Below are positions 26,310-36,200 of a DNA stretch of 64,000 bases, piece after piece. Origin of the DNA: Sporisorium sorghi. Taxonomy: Eukaryota > Basidiomycota > Ustilaginomycetes > Ustilaginales > Ustilaginaceae. The notes beneath the pieces are model-generated. The model searched no databases. It was given only the letters and a program-made list of their open reading frames with translations, and was not told where the DNA came from. Every line of letters begins with the position of its first letter. Positions within the stretch are counted from its first letter, which is position 1. The stretch is from NCBI GenBank assembly GCA_023212695.1, contig JALCCG010000094.1:1-64000 (forward strand). Reading direction: 5' to 3'. The position numbers and the translations under genes were made by a program.

Positions 26310-26654
26310 TTACTCTACATAAATCCAAGCCTTACCGAGCCATGTATAAACTTCGACCCATTCCCCGCCAAACACGACATCCTGTCGATTGCCGGTGGTG
26401 TCGATTTTTTGCGCACCCAAGGCGCCAAGCTTTTGGCCATTTGGAGCGTTATAGAAGTAAGTTCTTTCGGTCAGCTCAATCATAGGTGTAGGAACCAGTA
26501 CAACTTCCTCAGGTTTGATAATCGGCTCTTCTACCGAGATGGGAGCAGGTGCGGTTGTGTCGGATACCGTTCCGCTGATCGGATCTGCGCTGGCTACGGC
26601 GGTCAGGGACAGGGTGAGTGCTAGGGCTGCAGTAATGCTTAGAGTTTTTTTCAT
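26310..26654 (-). CDS. exported protein with SH3-like C-terminus
   Basis: The 114-residue product begins with a clear signal peptide (MKKTLSITAALALTLSLTAV, cleavage after ASA). A proline/valine-rich linker follows. The C-terminal ~50 residues (ERTYFYNAPNGQKLGALGAQ...GGEWVEVYTWLGKAWIYVE) look like a bacterial SH3-type cell-wall-binding domain. The ATG at 26654 follows AAGGAGGAATTATTCC; the longer frame has no ribosome binding site. It is likely secreted or wall-associated, with no function assignable beyond that. Confidence 0.65.
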   Translation of the reverse strand: MKKTLSITAALALTLSLTAVASADPISGTVSDTTAPAPISVEEPIIKPEEVVLVPTPMIELTERTYFYNAPNGQKLGALGAQKIDTTGNRQDVVFGGEWVEVYTWLGKAWIYVE

Positions 26655-26840
26655 GGAATAATTCCTCCTTGGGACCGAAGTATGATTTGACAATATCGTA
26701 ATAACCACGATTTGGATGTTATGAACCAAGAAAGTTGGGAACATTTCTCAAATCGTGACAAGTTTCACGGATTCCTATATACTTTGGAGATGGGAAAAAC
26801 CCTGTATTTACAGGGATATCCAATGGGAGGGGGACTATAG

Positions 26841-27419
26841 ATGGTACGCCGAAAAAAAAGAGCCGGACGATTCCTGTTGGGAATATTTATCCTGCTCCTT
26901 GTGATCATCGGTGCGGCGGTCTGGTTTGTTTATCCTACACAGTCTCTGGACATGCGTTATCGCTCCGTTGATTTCAAGGACAAGTTGATGACCATGGTAT
27001 CGAACCGGGATACTCGTATGCTGCTGAGCACCGAGGAAGTCGGGGAATTGAGCAAAAAAAACATGGTAAAATATATAAGCACCCATAATCTGGGTGTTGA
27101 GATTACTGGGGCCGATTTCACGATGAACGGCACTACCATGACAGCGCATATGAACGGGAAATGGGGGATCGTTCCCTTTGGTGCCGTGCTTCGCTTTCAA
27201 ATGTCTGCGGAGGGAAGCCATCTTTACTTGACTCATCAATCTACAACCATCCGGAGCGTTGAAGTACCGCAGAATCTGTTTCAACTGGAGCCCATTCAAG
27301 TTTCGCTGAAGGACTATTTACCGGATCTGGTAACAGTGAATAATGTTAAATTTCTATCCGATGGTCTGGAATTGAATTTCACGATGGATTGGATGTCCAT
27401 TCCGTCGCTGTTTAAGTAA
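26841..27419 (+). CDS. single-pass membrane-anchored protein of unknown function
   Basis: The 192-residue product has a basic start (MVRRKKRAGR), one membrane helix (about residues 11-30) and a ~160-residue domain predicted outside the cell. That domain is rich in beta-strand-like stretches (GTTMTAHMNGKWGIVPFG, SHLYLTHQSTTIRSVEVP). The layout resembles the DUF2140/YpmS group, but no motif confirms it. GGGAGGGGGACTATAG precedes the ATG. A strong terminator follows, so it is a single-gene unit. Confidence 0.6.
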   Translation: MVRRKKRAGRFLLGIFILLLVIIGAAVWFVYPTQSLDMRYRSVDFKDKLMTMVSNRDTRMLLSTEEVGELSKKNMVKYISTHNLGVEITGADFTMNGTTMTAHMNGKWGIVPFGAVLRFQMSAEGSHLYLTHQSTTIRSVEVPQNLFQLEPIQVSLKDYLPDLVTVNNVKFLSDGLELNFTMDWMSIPSLFK

Positions 27420-27436
27420 AGTTAGAGACTAGGCTT

Positions 27437-27474
27437 AAGACTCAAACAAGAAATCTTGTTTGAGTCTTTTTTTT
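27437..27474 (+). terminator. rho-independent terminator
   Basis: AAGACTCAAACAAGA pairs perfectly with TCTTGTTTGAGTCTT, followed by T-rich sequence. Confidence 0.88.
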
Positions 27475-27541
27475 ATGATGACCTATCATTCAATGTCATA
27501 ATTTTCAGAAAAACATTATGGTAAAAATATATATGTAAAGA

Positions 27542-27570
27542 TTGACACTGTGGAGATCGGCTACTATAAT
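27542..27570 (+). promoter_or_regulatory. consensus sigma-A promoter of the marR-MFS operon
   Basis: TTGACA, 17 nt, TATAAT: exact consensus at every position and in spacing. Such a promoter would normally be held down by a repressor. Confidence 0.9.
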
Positions 27571-27590
27571 CAGTAATTGTTTAGAAATAA

Positions 27591-27610
27591 ATGTTTTAGT
27601 ACTAAAGTAT
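27591..27610 (+). promoter_or_regulatory. probable MarR operator
   Basis: The perfect 12-bp palindrome TTTAGTACTAAA is extended by matching AT ends to 20 bp. It lies about 15-30 nt past the predicted start of the marR transcript. MarR-type proteins bind such short palindromes. Confidence 0.6.
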
Positions 27611-27677
27611 TTAGAGGCGAAGGAGTGGGTGTCTCTATTGAAGGAGTGCTGGACCTTTAAAGGAGTGTAATGAATAC

Positions 27678-28127
27678 ATGTCCATGCGGAATGAAATTCT
27701 GGAGTTGGAGATGCTATTTAAGAAGATGGTTCGGACGGTTCATCATGAATGGCAGAAGGAGGGGTTTCCTAAAATAGGCAGAACCCAGTATGCCGCTTTG
27801 GAGAAACTTCATGAACTGGGGTCCTTGAGATTGTCGGACTTGGCGGATACCATTCATGTGACGTGCGGGGCAGTAACCGGCATATCCGATAAGCTGATTG
27901 AAGGCGGATTTGCGCGTCGAATAAGAGATACCGAGGATCGCCGAGTTGTCCATCTGGAAATTACGCCCCGCGGGCTGGATCTGATCGATCAATTGGCCAA
28001 GAAGCGCGCCGAACTGAGTCATTTGTTATACGGATTCTTATCCGACGAAGAGGTTAAGCAGCTTAACATCCTGTATCGCAAAATTATGGTGAATGTCGAA
28101 CATATGCAAAGTCAGATGTCCACATAG
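27678..28127 (+). CDS. MarR-family transcriptional regulator
   Basis: The 149-residue product has the MarR winged-helix layout: a dimerisation helix at the N-terminus, then LRLSDLADTIHVTCGAVTGISDKLI as helix-turn-helix (about residues 50-75). IRDTEDRRVVHLEITPRGLDLID follows as the wing and the start of the last helix. The D-x-R-x-x motif of the wing is intact. It precedes an MFS drug-efflux gene by 54 nt and probably represses the pair through the palindrome upstream. The inducing ligand is unknown. AAAGGAGTG precedes the ATG. Confidence 0.9.
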   Translation: MSMRNEILELEMLFKKMVRTVHHEWQKEGFPKIGRTQYAALEKLHELGSLRLSDLADTIHVTCGAVTGISDKLIEGGFARRIRDTEDRRVVHLEITPRGLDLIDQLAKKRAELSHLLYGFLSDEEVKQLNILYRKIMVNVEHMQSQMST

Positions 28128-28181
28128 AACAATACAGTTTATCACATGAACTTACTTAGAAAGAGAGAGTGAAACCTACAC

Positions 28182-29687
28182 ATGAGTACCTATACTGCTG
28201 TTCGCCCCGGCGAGCCCATTAAGAAAGGTCCCATCATTGCCGCATTGATGATTGGTGCATTTGTTGCGATTCTCAATCAGACATTGATGAATGTTGCTCT
28301 TCCGAGCATCATGGAAAATTTGAATATCAAACCGACGGTAGCCCAGTGGCTGACTACAGGCTTCATGCTGGTAAATGGGGTGCTGATTCCTGTTACCGCC
28401 TACCTGATCGCGCGTTTCTCGACAAGACAGCTGTTTATCAGTGCGATGACGCTGTTTACGATTGGCACCTTGCTGTGCGCCGTTAGCCCGAACTTTGCAT
28501 TCCTGCTGACCGGACGTCTCGTTCAGGCAGCTGGCGCGGGCATACTGATGCCGCTTATGACCGTTGTATTTCTGAACATTTTCCCTATTGAGAACCGGGG
28601 GAAAGCGATGGGCATGATGGGGATCGCCATGATCTTTGCTCCTGCCATCGGGCCTACGCTCTCAGGATATATCGTGGAGCATTATGATTGGCGTGTGTTG
28701 TTCTACATGATATTGCCTTTCTCCATTATTGCAACGCTAATCGGGATCTTCTTCCTCAAAAATGTGACCGAGGTCAGCCGACCTAAGCTGGATATGCTCG
28801 CTGTCATTTTATCGACTCTTGGATTTGGCGGTCTGCTGTACGGCTTCAGTGATGCCGGGAATGACGGTTGGTCCAGCGCACCGGTTGTTACCACGCTGGT
28901 TGTCGGTGCGATCGCACTCATCCTGTTTGTATGGCGGGAGATGACCGTCGACAATCCGATGCTGGAGTTCCGTATTTTCAAGTACAACATGTTCTCGTTA
29001 ACAACCTTGATCAATGTCATTGTTACGATGGCGATGTATGCGGGTATGATTCTGCTTCCGATCTATTTACAGCAGATCCGCGGGTTCACACCTGTAGAAT
29101 CCGGGCTTCTTATGCTTCCCGGTGCTATTCTGATGGGAATCATGTCGCCGATTACGGGGGCGATATTTGACAAGATCGGCGCCAAATGGCTCGCTGTCAT
29201 CGGTCTTGCCATTACGGTCATTACGACATGGGAGTTCAGCAATCTGACGGAGACGCTGTCTTACAACCACAATATGATCATCTACACGGCAAGAATGTTC
29301 GGGATGTCCATGCTCATGATGCCAATCCAGACGGCTGGACTCAACCAGCTGCCACGGAGCATGAACGCTCATGGCACCGCCATGTCGAATACGCTCCGCA
29401 TGGTTTCCGGCTCGATCGGAACGGCGATTCTCGTTACCGTGATGTCTACCCAGGCACAGAGCAAGGGGGAAGCCTTGATGCAATCGGGACTGTTTGATCC
29501 GAAGAATCAGGCCGATCTGCTTAAGCTTGGAAACGAAGCAACCATTTATGGCATTAACTATGCCTTTGTCATTGCTACAGGTATCAGTGTGGTTTCCTTG
29601 ATTCTGGCTTTCTTCATCAAGAAAACGAAGCCGGCGGATGAGCCAAAGACCTCCGGTAATCAGGAAGCCGCCGCAGCGACGCTGTAG
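28182..29687 (+). CDS. DHA2-family MFS multidrug exporter (LmrB/EmrB-like)
   Basis: The 501-residue protein has about 14 membrane segments, the DHA2 count. Marks of the drug:H+ antiporters are LNQTLMNVALPSIMENL in helix 1, the WLTTGFMLVNGVLIPVTAYLI segment, and the motif-C region RGKAMGMMGIAMIFAPAIGP. It resembles LmrB/YhcA-type exporters of Bacillus. It is co-transcribed with the MarR gene, which likely senses its substrate. The ribosome binding site is modest (GAGAGAGTG). Confidence 0.9.
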   Translation: MSTYTAVRPGEPIKKGPIIAALMIGAFVAILNQTLMNVALPSIMENLNIKPTVAQWLTTGFMLVNGVLIPVTAYLIARFSTRQLFISAMTLFTIGTLLCAVSPNFAFLLTGRLVQAAGAGILMPLMTVVFLNIFPIENRGKAMGMMGIAMIFAPAIGPTLSGYIVEHYDWRVLFYMILPFSIIATLIGIFFLKNVTEVSRPKLDMLAVILSTLGFGGLLYGFSDAGNDGWSSAPVVTTLVVGAIALILFVWREMTVDNPMLEFRIFKYNMFSLTTLINVIVTMAMYAGMILLPIYLQQIRGFTPVESGLLMLPGAILMGIMSPITGAIFDKIGAKWLAVIGLAITVITTWEFSNLTETLSYNHNMIIYTARMFGMSMLMMPIQTAGLNQLPRSMNAHGTAMSNTLRMVSGSIGTAILVTVMSTQAQSKGEALMQSGLFDPKNQADLLKLGNEATIYGINYAFVIATGISVVSLILAFFIKKTKPADEPKTSGNQEAAAATL

Positions 29688-29712
29688 TCCTTATTCCTAT
29701 CAACTGCGCAGC

Positions 29713-29766
29713 AAAAAAAGGGTGTCCCAAGCCGTTTATCTACGGCAGGACACCCTTTTTTTTTAC
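29713..29766 (+). terminator. rho-independent terminator
   Basis: AAAAAGGGTGTCC pairs with GGACACCCTTTTT, with an inner GCCG/CGGC stem and a long T-run. Confidence 0.85.
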
Positions 29767-29814
29767 ATTTCCTCTGTGTATGTTCAATGCATGGGCTTCA
29801 AGTATGCGACAGTG

Positions 29815-29979
29815 TCACATACTTCGTCTGCGTCCGGTAAAGAGAGAGATCACAAACAGGACAACGAAGATGAAGAACAGAACCTTCGCAATGCTGGCTG
29901 CAGCCTCTACGATACCGAAGAAGCCGAAGATCCCTGCAATCAATGCAACAACTAGAAAAATAACGGACCATTTTAACAT
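29815..29979 (-). CDS. DUF1328 (YtjA-type) small membrane protein
   Basis: A 54-codon frame encodes [20 protein letters not shown], then [20 protein letters not shown] and a short basic end (GRRRSM). This is the two-helix pattern of the DUF1328/YtjA family, which I recognise from the [17 protein letters not shown] and [19 protein letters not shown] stretches. GCAGGGTGAACATT precedes the ATG. These proteins occur widely beside stress genes and have no known function. It lies next to the stress island described here. Confidence 0.88.
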   Translation of the reverse strand: MLKWSVIFLVVALIAGIFGFFGIVEAAASIAKVLFFIFVVLFVISLFTGRRRSM

Positions 29980-30185
29980 AATGTTCACCCTGCTTTCTTA
30001 ATCGATTTTAATTGGATATGCTCCTGGGATTGCATGATGTTCTATGAAGCGGCATATACCCAATTTGAAGGATCGTTAGGGAGGCGTTGGCAAGTTGCCT
30101 CAGCGCCCTTCGTAGTGTTCTTTAACCGAGGCGGCAGAGGATGAAACAACTTGGCGAATGGTGGCATTCCTAGCAAATGCCCTTT

Positions 30186-30211
30186 GTTTCGTAAACTTGG
30201 GGATGGGGTAA
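30186..30211 (+). promoter_or_regulatory. sigma-B-like promoter of the DUF948 gene
   Basis: GTTTCG, 14 nt, GGGTAA resembles the general-stress consensus GTTTAA-N12-15-GGGTAT. It lies 48 nt before the start codon. Confidence 0.6.
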
Positions 30212-30259
30212 CTATTGCGTATCGAAAACCAAACATTACTGGAAAGTGAGGGACAACGT

Positions 30260-30781
30260 ATGCTAACACAAATCAGTGTTGCCATCATCGCTGTAGCGTT
30301 TGCGGTTCTTGTCTTCTTCTTGATCAAGACCTTAAAGGCCGCAACACAATCGCTCGAAAAGGTAACACAAACACTTCAGGAAGTTCAAAAGACCGTGGAC
30401 GAATTGAGCTACGAAGTGAAGCAGACGATTCGAAATACAAACGATATTACGGTGGATGTTCAGCATAAGATGAAACAGATCGACCCTGTAATGGATACCG
30501 TCAAGAACCTGGGAGAGGCTTTAAGTGAGGTTACCTACGCGGTGAAGCAGGTTTCCTCAGGCATGGTCAGCCGCTTCAAGCAGTCCAGGGTGGAGCAGAA
30601 GGAAGAGCCGCGCATTCGTCAAGAAGTGCCTGTGACAGCCCAAGACCGCACGTTCCAGTCTTATGATGCCGTATATCAGAATACAGAAGCACAAGAGAAG
30701 TCACGCAGTCGGAATTGGTTAGCCTATGTGGACACAGCCGTTGGTCTGTGGCATAGTTTCCGCCGTCAAAAGGCCAGATAA
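30260..30781 (+). CDS. DUF948 (YtxG-like) general-stress protein
   Basis: The 173-residue product has one N-terminal membrane helix (about residues 3-22). A long amphipathic stretch with VQKTVDELSYEVKQTIRNTNDI and DPVMDTVKNLGEALSEVTYAVKQVSSG follows. This is the DUF948 pattern of Bacillus YtxG, a sigma-B-dependent stress protein. The C-terminus is charged and probably disordered. The ATG at 30260 is preferred to the frame start at 30215 because the signal-anchor then begins the protein. The promoter upstream looks sigma-B-like, in keeping with the family. Confidence 0.85.
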   Translation: MLTQISVAIIAVAFAVLVFFLIKTLKAATQSLEKVTQTLQEVQKTVDELSYEVKQTIRNTNDITVDVQHKMKQIDPVMDTVKNLGEALSEVTYAVKQVSSGMVSRFKQSRVEQKEEPRIRQEVPVTAQDRTFQSYDAVYQNTEAQEKSRSRNWLAYVDTAVGLWHSFRRQKAR

Positions 30782-30837
30782 ATCGAAAGAGCGAATTCAA
30801 GTTACAGCACTGTAAGGTGAAGAAAGGAGGAGGTCGC

Positions 30838-31377
30838 ATGTGGAATGTCACACTGTTGATGGTAGGGCTCTTGATTTACTCCGGAGGTGGAGGTGTTGTG
30901 TCAGAGCCACAGCCACAGCATACAGCCGGGATATCGCAGCCGCCTATAATTCTAGCCGCTTCGGATGTTGGACAAGCACATATTAGCGACAATTCTGTAG
31001 AGAGCTATGGGACATTAAACGGGATTTCCTTAACGGATAGCAAGAAAGACGTTATCCGTAAGCTGGGAACGCCGGCCCGAACTGAACAGGAAGACTTGAG
31101 CGGGATAACCAAGCTTCATTATAAAGACATGGAGGTTGGTGTCCGCAACGGTTATACCGAATACGTTCATGTGAAGCCCTCTGCAGACTCCTTTCAGGTG
31201 GAAGACCAGAGCATAGGTATGACAACCGAACGGGTCCGGGCGTCCTTGGGCAAGCCATATTTTAAAGCCGAGGATGGAGATGTTTATCTCGAGAATCAAA
31301 ATGCGCTTAAGGTTTATGTGGATCGGGATACCGGTCAGATTGAAGGAATTGATTTGTTTTTCGATTATAGTCAATAA
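30838..31377 (+). CDS. exported protein with two SmpA/BLIP-like repeats
   Basis: The 179-residue product begins with a hydrophobic signal or anchor (MWNVTLLMVGLLIYSGGGGV). It contains two similar units, GISLTDSKKDVIRKLGTPAR (about residues 64-83) and SIGMTTERVRASLGKPYFKA (about 130-149). Both fit the G-x-S/T-x-x-x-V-x-x-x-LG-x-P pattern of SmpA/OmlA and BLIP-like folds. AAAGGAGGAGG gives the ATG at 30838. It probably follows the DUF948 gene in one transcript (56 nt gap). Function unknown. Confidence 0.65.
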   Translation: MWNVTLLMVGLLIYSGGGGVVSEPQPQHTAGISQPPIILAASDVGQAHISDNSVESYGTLNGISLTDSKKDVIRKLGTPARTEQEDLSGITKLHYKDMEVGVRNGYTEYVHVKPSADSFQVEDQSIGMTTERVRASLGKPYFKAEDGDVYLENQNALKVYVDRDTGQIEGIDLFFDYSQ

Positions 31378-31381
31378 AACT

Positions 31382-31407
31382 GTTTCAACCTTGAACAGGA
31401 TGGGTAA
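31382..31407 (+). promoter_or_regulatory. sigma-B-like promoter of the yflT-like gene
   Basis: GTTTCA, 14 nt, GGGTAA. It has the same spacing and nearly the same hexamers as the site at 30186 and lies 58 nt before the start codon. Confidence 0.65.
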
Positions 31408-31464
31408 TAACAGTTGGACTATAACCTAAATTTAGGTTTTACACTATTAGGGGAGGTTTTCATC

Positions 31465-31806
31465 ATGGAATTTACAAATACACAGTCTTATGCAAAAGTC
31501 GTTGAGAATGGTACGCAGGCGGTTCAGGAGGTTCAGAACCTTCGCCAGTCCGGCTACGATAACGATCGGATCTATGTGCTGGCTCACGACTCGGATAAGA
31601 CGAGCCGGATTGTGGATGCATCAGATGCCAATAACGTAGGCATCAAAGAAGAAGGCGTGTTCGATGCCTTTGCGAATCTGTTCCGCTCACGCGGCGATGA
31701 ACTGCGCGCCAAAATAGTATCTCTAGGATTTACCGAGGCAGAGGCAGGCTTCTATGAGAAGCAGCTGGATCTGGGTAAAGTACTCGTTATTGCTAAGAAG
31801 GATTAA
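31465..31806 (+). CDS. general stress protein 17M-like (YflT family)
   Basis: The 113-residue product reads EVQNLRQSGYDNDRIYVLAHDSDKTSRI at about residues 20-47 and closes with FYEKQLDLGKVLVIAKKD. This is the pattern of the general-stress protein 17M / YflT domain of Bacillus, a sigma-B regulon member of unknown function. GGGGAGG lies 9 nt before the ATG. It has its own sigma-B-like promoter and a very long terminator hairpin, so it is a single-gene unit. Confidence 0.88.
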   Translation: MEFTNTQSYAKVVENGTQAVQEVQNLRQSGYDNDRIYVLAHDSDKTSRIVDASDANNVGIKEEGVFDAFANLFRSRGDELRAKIVSLGFTEAEAGFYEKQLDLGKVLVIAKKD

Positions 31807-31861
31807 TAACTGTAACGGAAGTTCAGCCTTGTCGCTGTGACTATAGTATGAGTTATAGATC

Positions 31862-31919
31862 TTAAAACATAGATAAGGAATGAGACGTAAAGGGGTCTCA
31901 TTCCTTATCTATGTTTTAA
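31862..31919. terminator. 25-bp perfect inverted repeat, probable terminator
   Basis: TTAAAACATAGATAAGGAAT plus GAGAC is followed, after an 8-nt loop, by its exact reverse complement ending in GTTTTAA. The arms are unusually long for a terminator. Confidence 0.7.
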
Positions 31920-32060
31920 AAGAATGTTCCATGAACCTATTAAAAGTGGAAGATTCAAGTTTTACACCCTTTTTCTATGGCAAAAGATACAGCGGTTATT
32001 ATAGTATAATAGTAGGAAAAGGATTTCTATCGTATAAACCGAACGTTAAAGGAGAGGGCA

Positions 32061-33236
32061 ATGAGAATATTAATCGTAGACGACAATCCGACTAACGTCA
32101 TCATTATTCGAGAAATCTTAAAAAAGGAAAACTACCAGGATACCGTATCTGCATCTTCAGCCCTGGAAATGTTTGAGCATTTGGGACTTGGGGATCGCAG
32201 CCATGTGCTGCATCCGCGAAGAGCGGATATCGATCTGGTTCTGTTAGATATGATGATGCCCGAGATGGATGGAATAGAAGCATGCCGTATTGTTCAGCAA
32301 TACGAGCATTTGAAGGATATACCGATCATTATGGTAACCGCCGTCGGCGATTCCAAGAAGCTGGCAGAGGCCCTTGATGCCGGGGCTGTAGATTATGTGA
32401 CCAAACCAATCAACAAGGTTGAACTTATGGCACGGATACGCCTGGCGCTCCGGTTAAAGCATGAGAAAGACTGGCATATTGAGCGTGAACAGCGGGTGCA
32501 GGCGGAGCTTAAGCTTGCGGCTATGGTTCAAAATGCCGTCCTGAGCTCTCCAATTGAAGATGAGCAGCTAGAGATTCATGCACTGTACCAGCCTTCGGCA
32601 GAGCTTGCGGGAGATTTGTACGCATGGTACCCGCTTGGAGATGGCCGTTACGGCGTGATTCTGCTGGATATGATGGGACACGGTATTACTTCGTCCCTAT
32701 TTTGCATGTTCATTGCCTCGGTTCTGAAAGACACCGTGACGACTTATGTCGAACCGGAGAAAGTCGTTCAGGAATTGAACCGCAGGTTCAATCAGCTAAG
32801 CCTTGGCGAACAGCTGATACAGTACTATTTTACAGCTATCTATCTTGTCGTAGACACGCGTTTGAAACGGGTGGACTATGTTAATGCCGGTCACCCACCG
32901 GCGCTGTTCTTCCAGGAAGACGGCCGTGTTATGACCCTGGACCAAGGCTGCTGCCCGGTAGGCTTGTTCGATCGGATTGAAGACATGGAGCCAAGAAGCT
33001 TTCAATATGAAGGCGAGGGTCATTTGGTGATGTATACCGACGGTCTGCTTGAATTGGTGGACGGCGGACATGACGAGAAGCTGGACTATTTGAAGGAACA
33101 TTTGGGCGGCCCTCATCATTGGAGAGAAGATGAGATGAAGGAACAATATTTTGTAGATGATCCAATGCAGGAGCGAGAGGACGATAAATGCCTGGTTTGG
33201 ATATCTCTTAAAAAAGGAGAGAACATAAATCAATGA
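32061..33236 (+). CDS. rsbY: receiver-PP2C serine phosphatase, RsbY-like
   Basis: The 391-residue response regulator has a receiver domain (about residues 1-130). Its phospho-acceptor Asp lies in LVLLDMMMPEMDG, with the lysine in VTKPI. A short coiled linker and a SpoIIE/RsbU-type PP2C phosphatase (about 165-385) follow, with metal ligands in AGDLYAWYPL, LLDMMGHG and YTDGLLELVDG. The family dephosphorylates an STAS antagonist such as RsbV, freeing the stress sigma factor. In Bacillus cereus the same domain order is RsbY, activated by RsbK. The next gene is a large hybrid kinase overlapping by 4 nt. Confidence 0.88.
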   Translation: MRILIVDDNPTNVIIIREILKKENYQDTVSASSALEMFEHLGLGDRSHVLHPRRADIDLVLLDMMMPEMDGIEACRIVQQYEHLKDIPIIMVTAVGDSKKLAEALDAGAVDYVTKPINKVELMARIRLALRLKHEKDWHIEREQRVQAELKLAAMVQNAVLSSPIEDEQLEIHALYQPSAELAGDLYAWYPLGDGRYGVILLDMMGHGITSSLFCMFIASVLKDTVTTYVEPEKVVQELNRRFNQLSLGEQLIQYYFTAIYLVVDTRLKRVDYVNAGHPPALFFQEDGRVMTLDQGCCPVGLFDRIEDMEPRSFQYEGEGHLVMYTDGLLELVDGGHDEKLDYLKEHLGGPHHWREDEMKEQYFVDDPMQEREDDKCLVWISLKKGENINQ

Positions 33237-36200
33237 AGCTTAAGAGTAAGTTAGTCATTGGTTTTACAACCTTGTTAGCTCTCATGCTGGTTCTTACCCT
33301 GATTGGGTACGACCGGATTAGTTATATGAACAGCCAGATGGATAAAATCTATGAAGAGCGCTATCAAAAAGTGCGAAACTCCAGCGGTATGCGCGGGGAA
33401 GTCAACAATATGGCGCGCGAGCTAACGAATATGATTTTGAGCAATGACCAATCCACGTATGCTGTATCCAAACAGGAAATCGAAAGCATGACCACAAAGG
33501 CAGTGGAATATTTCTCATTCATTCAAGATAGCGTAAATACCGCTGAGGAGCAGCAGCTGCTGGTCCGGATTGAACGTGCGGTTAATGAATATATTGTATA
33601 CCAGAACAAGACACTGGATCTGTTGGCCAACAGCGATGCAGACGAGGCTAACTCGCTACGTAATTCAACAGGGCAATCGGTTCAGGATGAAATGCTTACC
33701 AGCTTAAACGAGCTTAGCAGCTACGAGAATCAGAAGATCAATGATGATATTACGGCAGCCAAGGCTGCTTATGACCGTTCCGTTCAGATGTTCATTTATA
33801 TTATGGCCGGTGGACTATTAATCGGGATGCTGGTCATTCTATGGATCCTTCCAAGCATTACCCGGGGCATCAACGTTGTCTCGATGATGTTGAAGAGTTT
33901 TGGGGAAGGCAGACTGAAGGCGATTCGCCGTATCAAAGTTACGTCCAAGGATGAATTTGGAGATGTAGCCCGGGTATTTAAAGACTTGTCCGAAGATATT
34001 CTCGAGAAGCAGCGGATAGAGGAGACCTATCTTCAGGCGCAGCGCGATCAATCGTGGCTTAACTCGAATATGGCCAGAGTAACGGAACTGCTGGAGGGGA
34101 TTAATTCCCTTGAAGAGGTGGGTCAGCGGTTTATTAGCGAATTCACACCGATATTAGGTGCTCACTATGGAGCTATTTATATTCATCAAGAAGATAAACA
34201 TCCGAATAAATTGGAACTGAAAGGTTCCTATGCGCATGAGGGCGGCGAGGAGCCCAAGATTTCCTTCATGATTGGGGAAGGACTCGTAGGGCAAGTCGCG
34301 CTGGACAAGAAACCGATTGTGCTGAGAAATGCGCCTGACGATTACATGAAAGTGGAGTCCGGCTGGGGATCATCCAAGCCGATTTCCGTCATGATCTATC
34401 CGATCCTGTTCGAGAATGAAGTGCTGGGTGTAGTGGAGCTGGCAGCCTTCGAGGAGACAACATCCCTGCAGGAACAGCTCATCTCACAGCTGAGTCAGTC
34501 GCTTGGCATTATTCTGAATAATATTACAGGACGCCTGCGGGTCGAGCAGCTGCTGCGGGAGTCGCAGGCGATGACAGAAGAGCTTCAGGTTCAGTCGGAG
34601 GAGCTGCAGACCCAGCAAGAAGAGCTTCGCCGTTCCAATGAAAATCTGGAGGAGCAAACCAATGCCCTCAAACGTTCCGAAGATTTGCTGCAGCGTCAAC
34701 AGGAAGAGCTCGAGCATTATAATACCGAGCTGGTTGCCAAGACGCGCGCGCTGGAGGAACAGGTGCAGGAAGTGGAAGAGAAGAACGATGAAATTGAGAA
34801 GGCCCGGTTGAAGCTAGAGCAGCAAGCGAAGCAGCTTTCGGTTACAACCAAATACAAGTCGGAGTTCATGGCAAATATGTCTCACGAACTGCGAACCCCT
34901 CTTAACAGCCTGCTCATCTTGTCACAGCTGCTGTCTGAGAATAAGAGCGGAAATCTGAGCGATAAGCAGATCGAATATGCGCAGACGATTTATATGTCAG
35001 GTTCGGACCTGCTCAAAATGATTGATGAAATTCTCGACTTGTCCAAAGTGGACGCCGGGAAAATGGAAATTAATTACGAGGATGTTCAGCTGCAGGATAT
35101 TGAATCCTTTGTGGAGCAGAATTTTGCCGCTGTAGCGTCGCGTAAACATATTGATCTTCATGTACACATTGGGGAGGACATTCCGCAAAGCATCGTTACG
35201 GACAGTCATCGCGTGAAGCAAGTCCTTCGTAACCTGCTGTCCAATGCATTCAAGTTCACGAACCAAGGCTCCGTTGAACTTCATGTGGAGAAGGCCGATC
35301 CAGAGAAACTCCCTATCTATTTGAATGCAGAAGCAGACTATGTGGCATTTGCGGTAAAAGACAGTGGAATTGGTATACCTGCTGACAAAACCGATCTGAT
35401 CTTTGAAGCTTTCCAGCAGGTGGACGGCACCACAAGCCGCAAATATGGCGGGACCGGGCTCGGCTTGTCGATCAGCCGCGAGCTTTCCCGTCTGCTTGGC
35501 GGGGGGATTCTGGTTGAATCGGAAGAAGGCAAGGGCAGTTGCTTCACTCTCTTCCTGCCGAGCAGCCCTCCGGAAGTGGTTCAGGGAGTACAGGAGGCAG
35601 CGGCGTCCATTGAGGCTCCGCCAGAGAGCAATCTGATTGTTCCGAAGGCCAAGATGGTCACAACAGAGGTCAACCCATCCGTACAAGTGGATGATGATCG
35701 CAACCAGATAGGGCCGACCGATCGAGTGCTGCTCATTATTGAGGATGATGTGAAGTTTGCCAGAATCCTTCTGGATATGGCTAGAGGACGCGGGTTCAAA
35801 GCCTTGGTTGCTCTGCAGGGGGATATCGGCCTGGAGATGGCGAAGTCCTACAGACCGGACGCCATCATCCTGGATATTCAGCTTCCGGTCATCGACGGCT
35901 GGTCCGTCATGGGCGAGTTGAAGAGCTCAGCGGTTACGCGTCATATTCCGGTGCATGTGATCTCGGTTGTGGACGAAGTGAAGCAAGGACTTATGATGGG
36001 GGCTATCGCCTACCTGAAGAAGCCATCATCCAGAGAGGCACTGGAGAATGCGTTCACGCATATCGAATCGTACGCAGAGAAATCGATGAAACATCTCCTG
36101 ATTGTTGAGGACGATGACATTCAGCGTAACTCCATCATTGAATTGATCGGTCATGACGATGTATCTATTACGGCGGCATCCACGGGTGCCGAAGCACTCA

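Noticed and set aside
30056..30061. GGGTAT-like -10 on the minus strand before the DUF1328 gene
   Set aside because: No GTTT element lies 12-15 nt upstream of it, so it was not called a sigma-B promoter.
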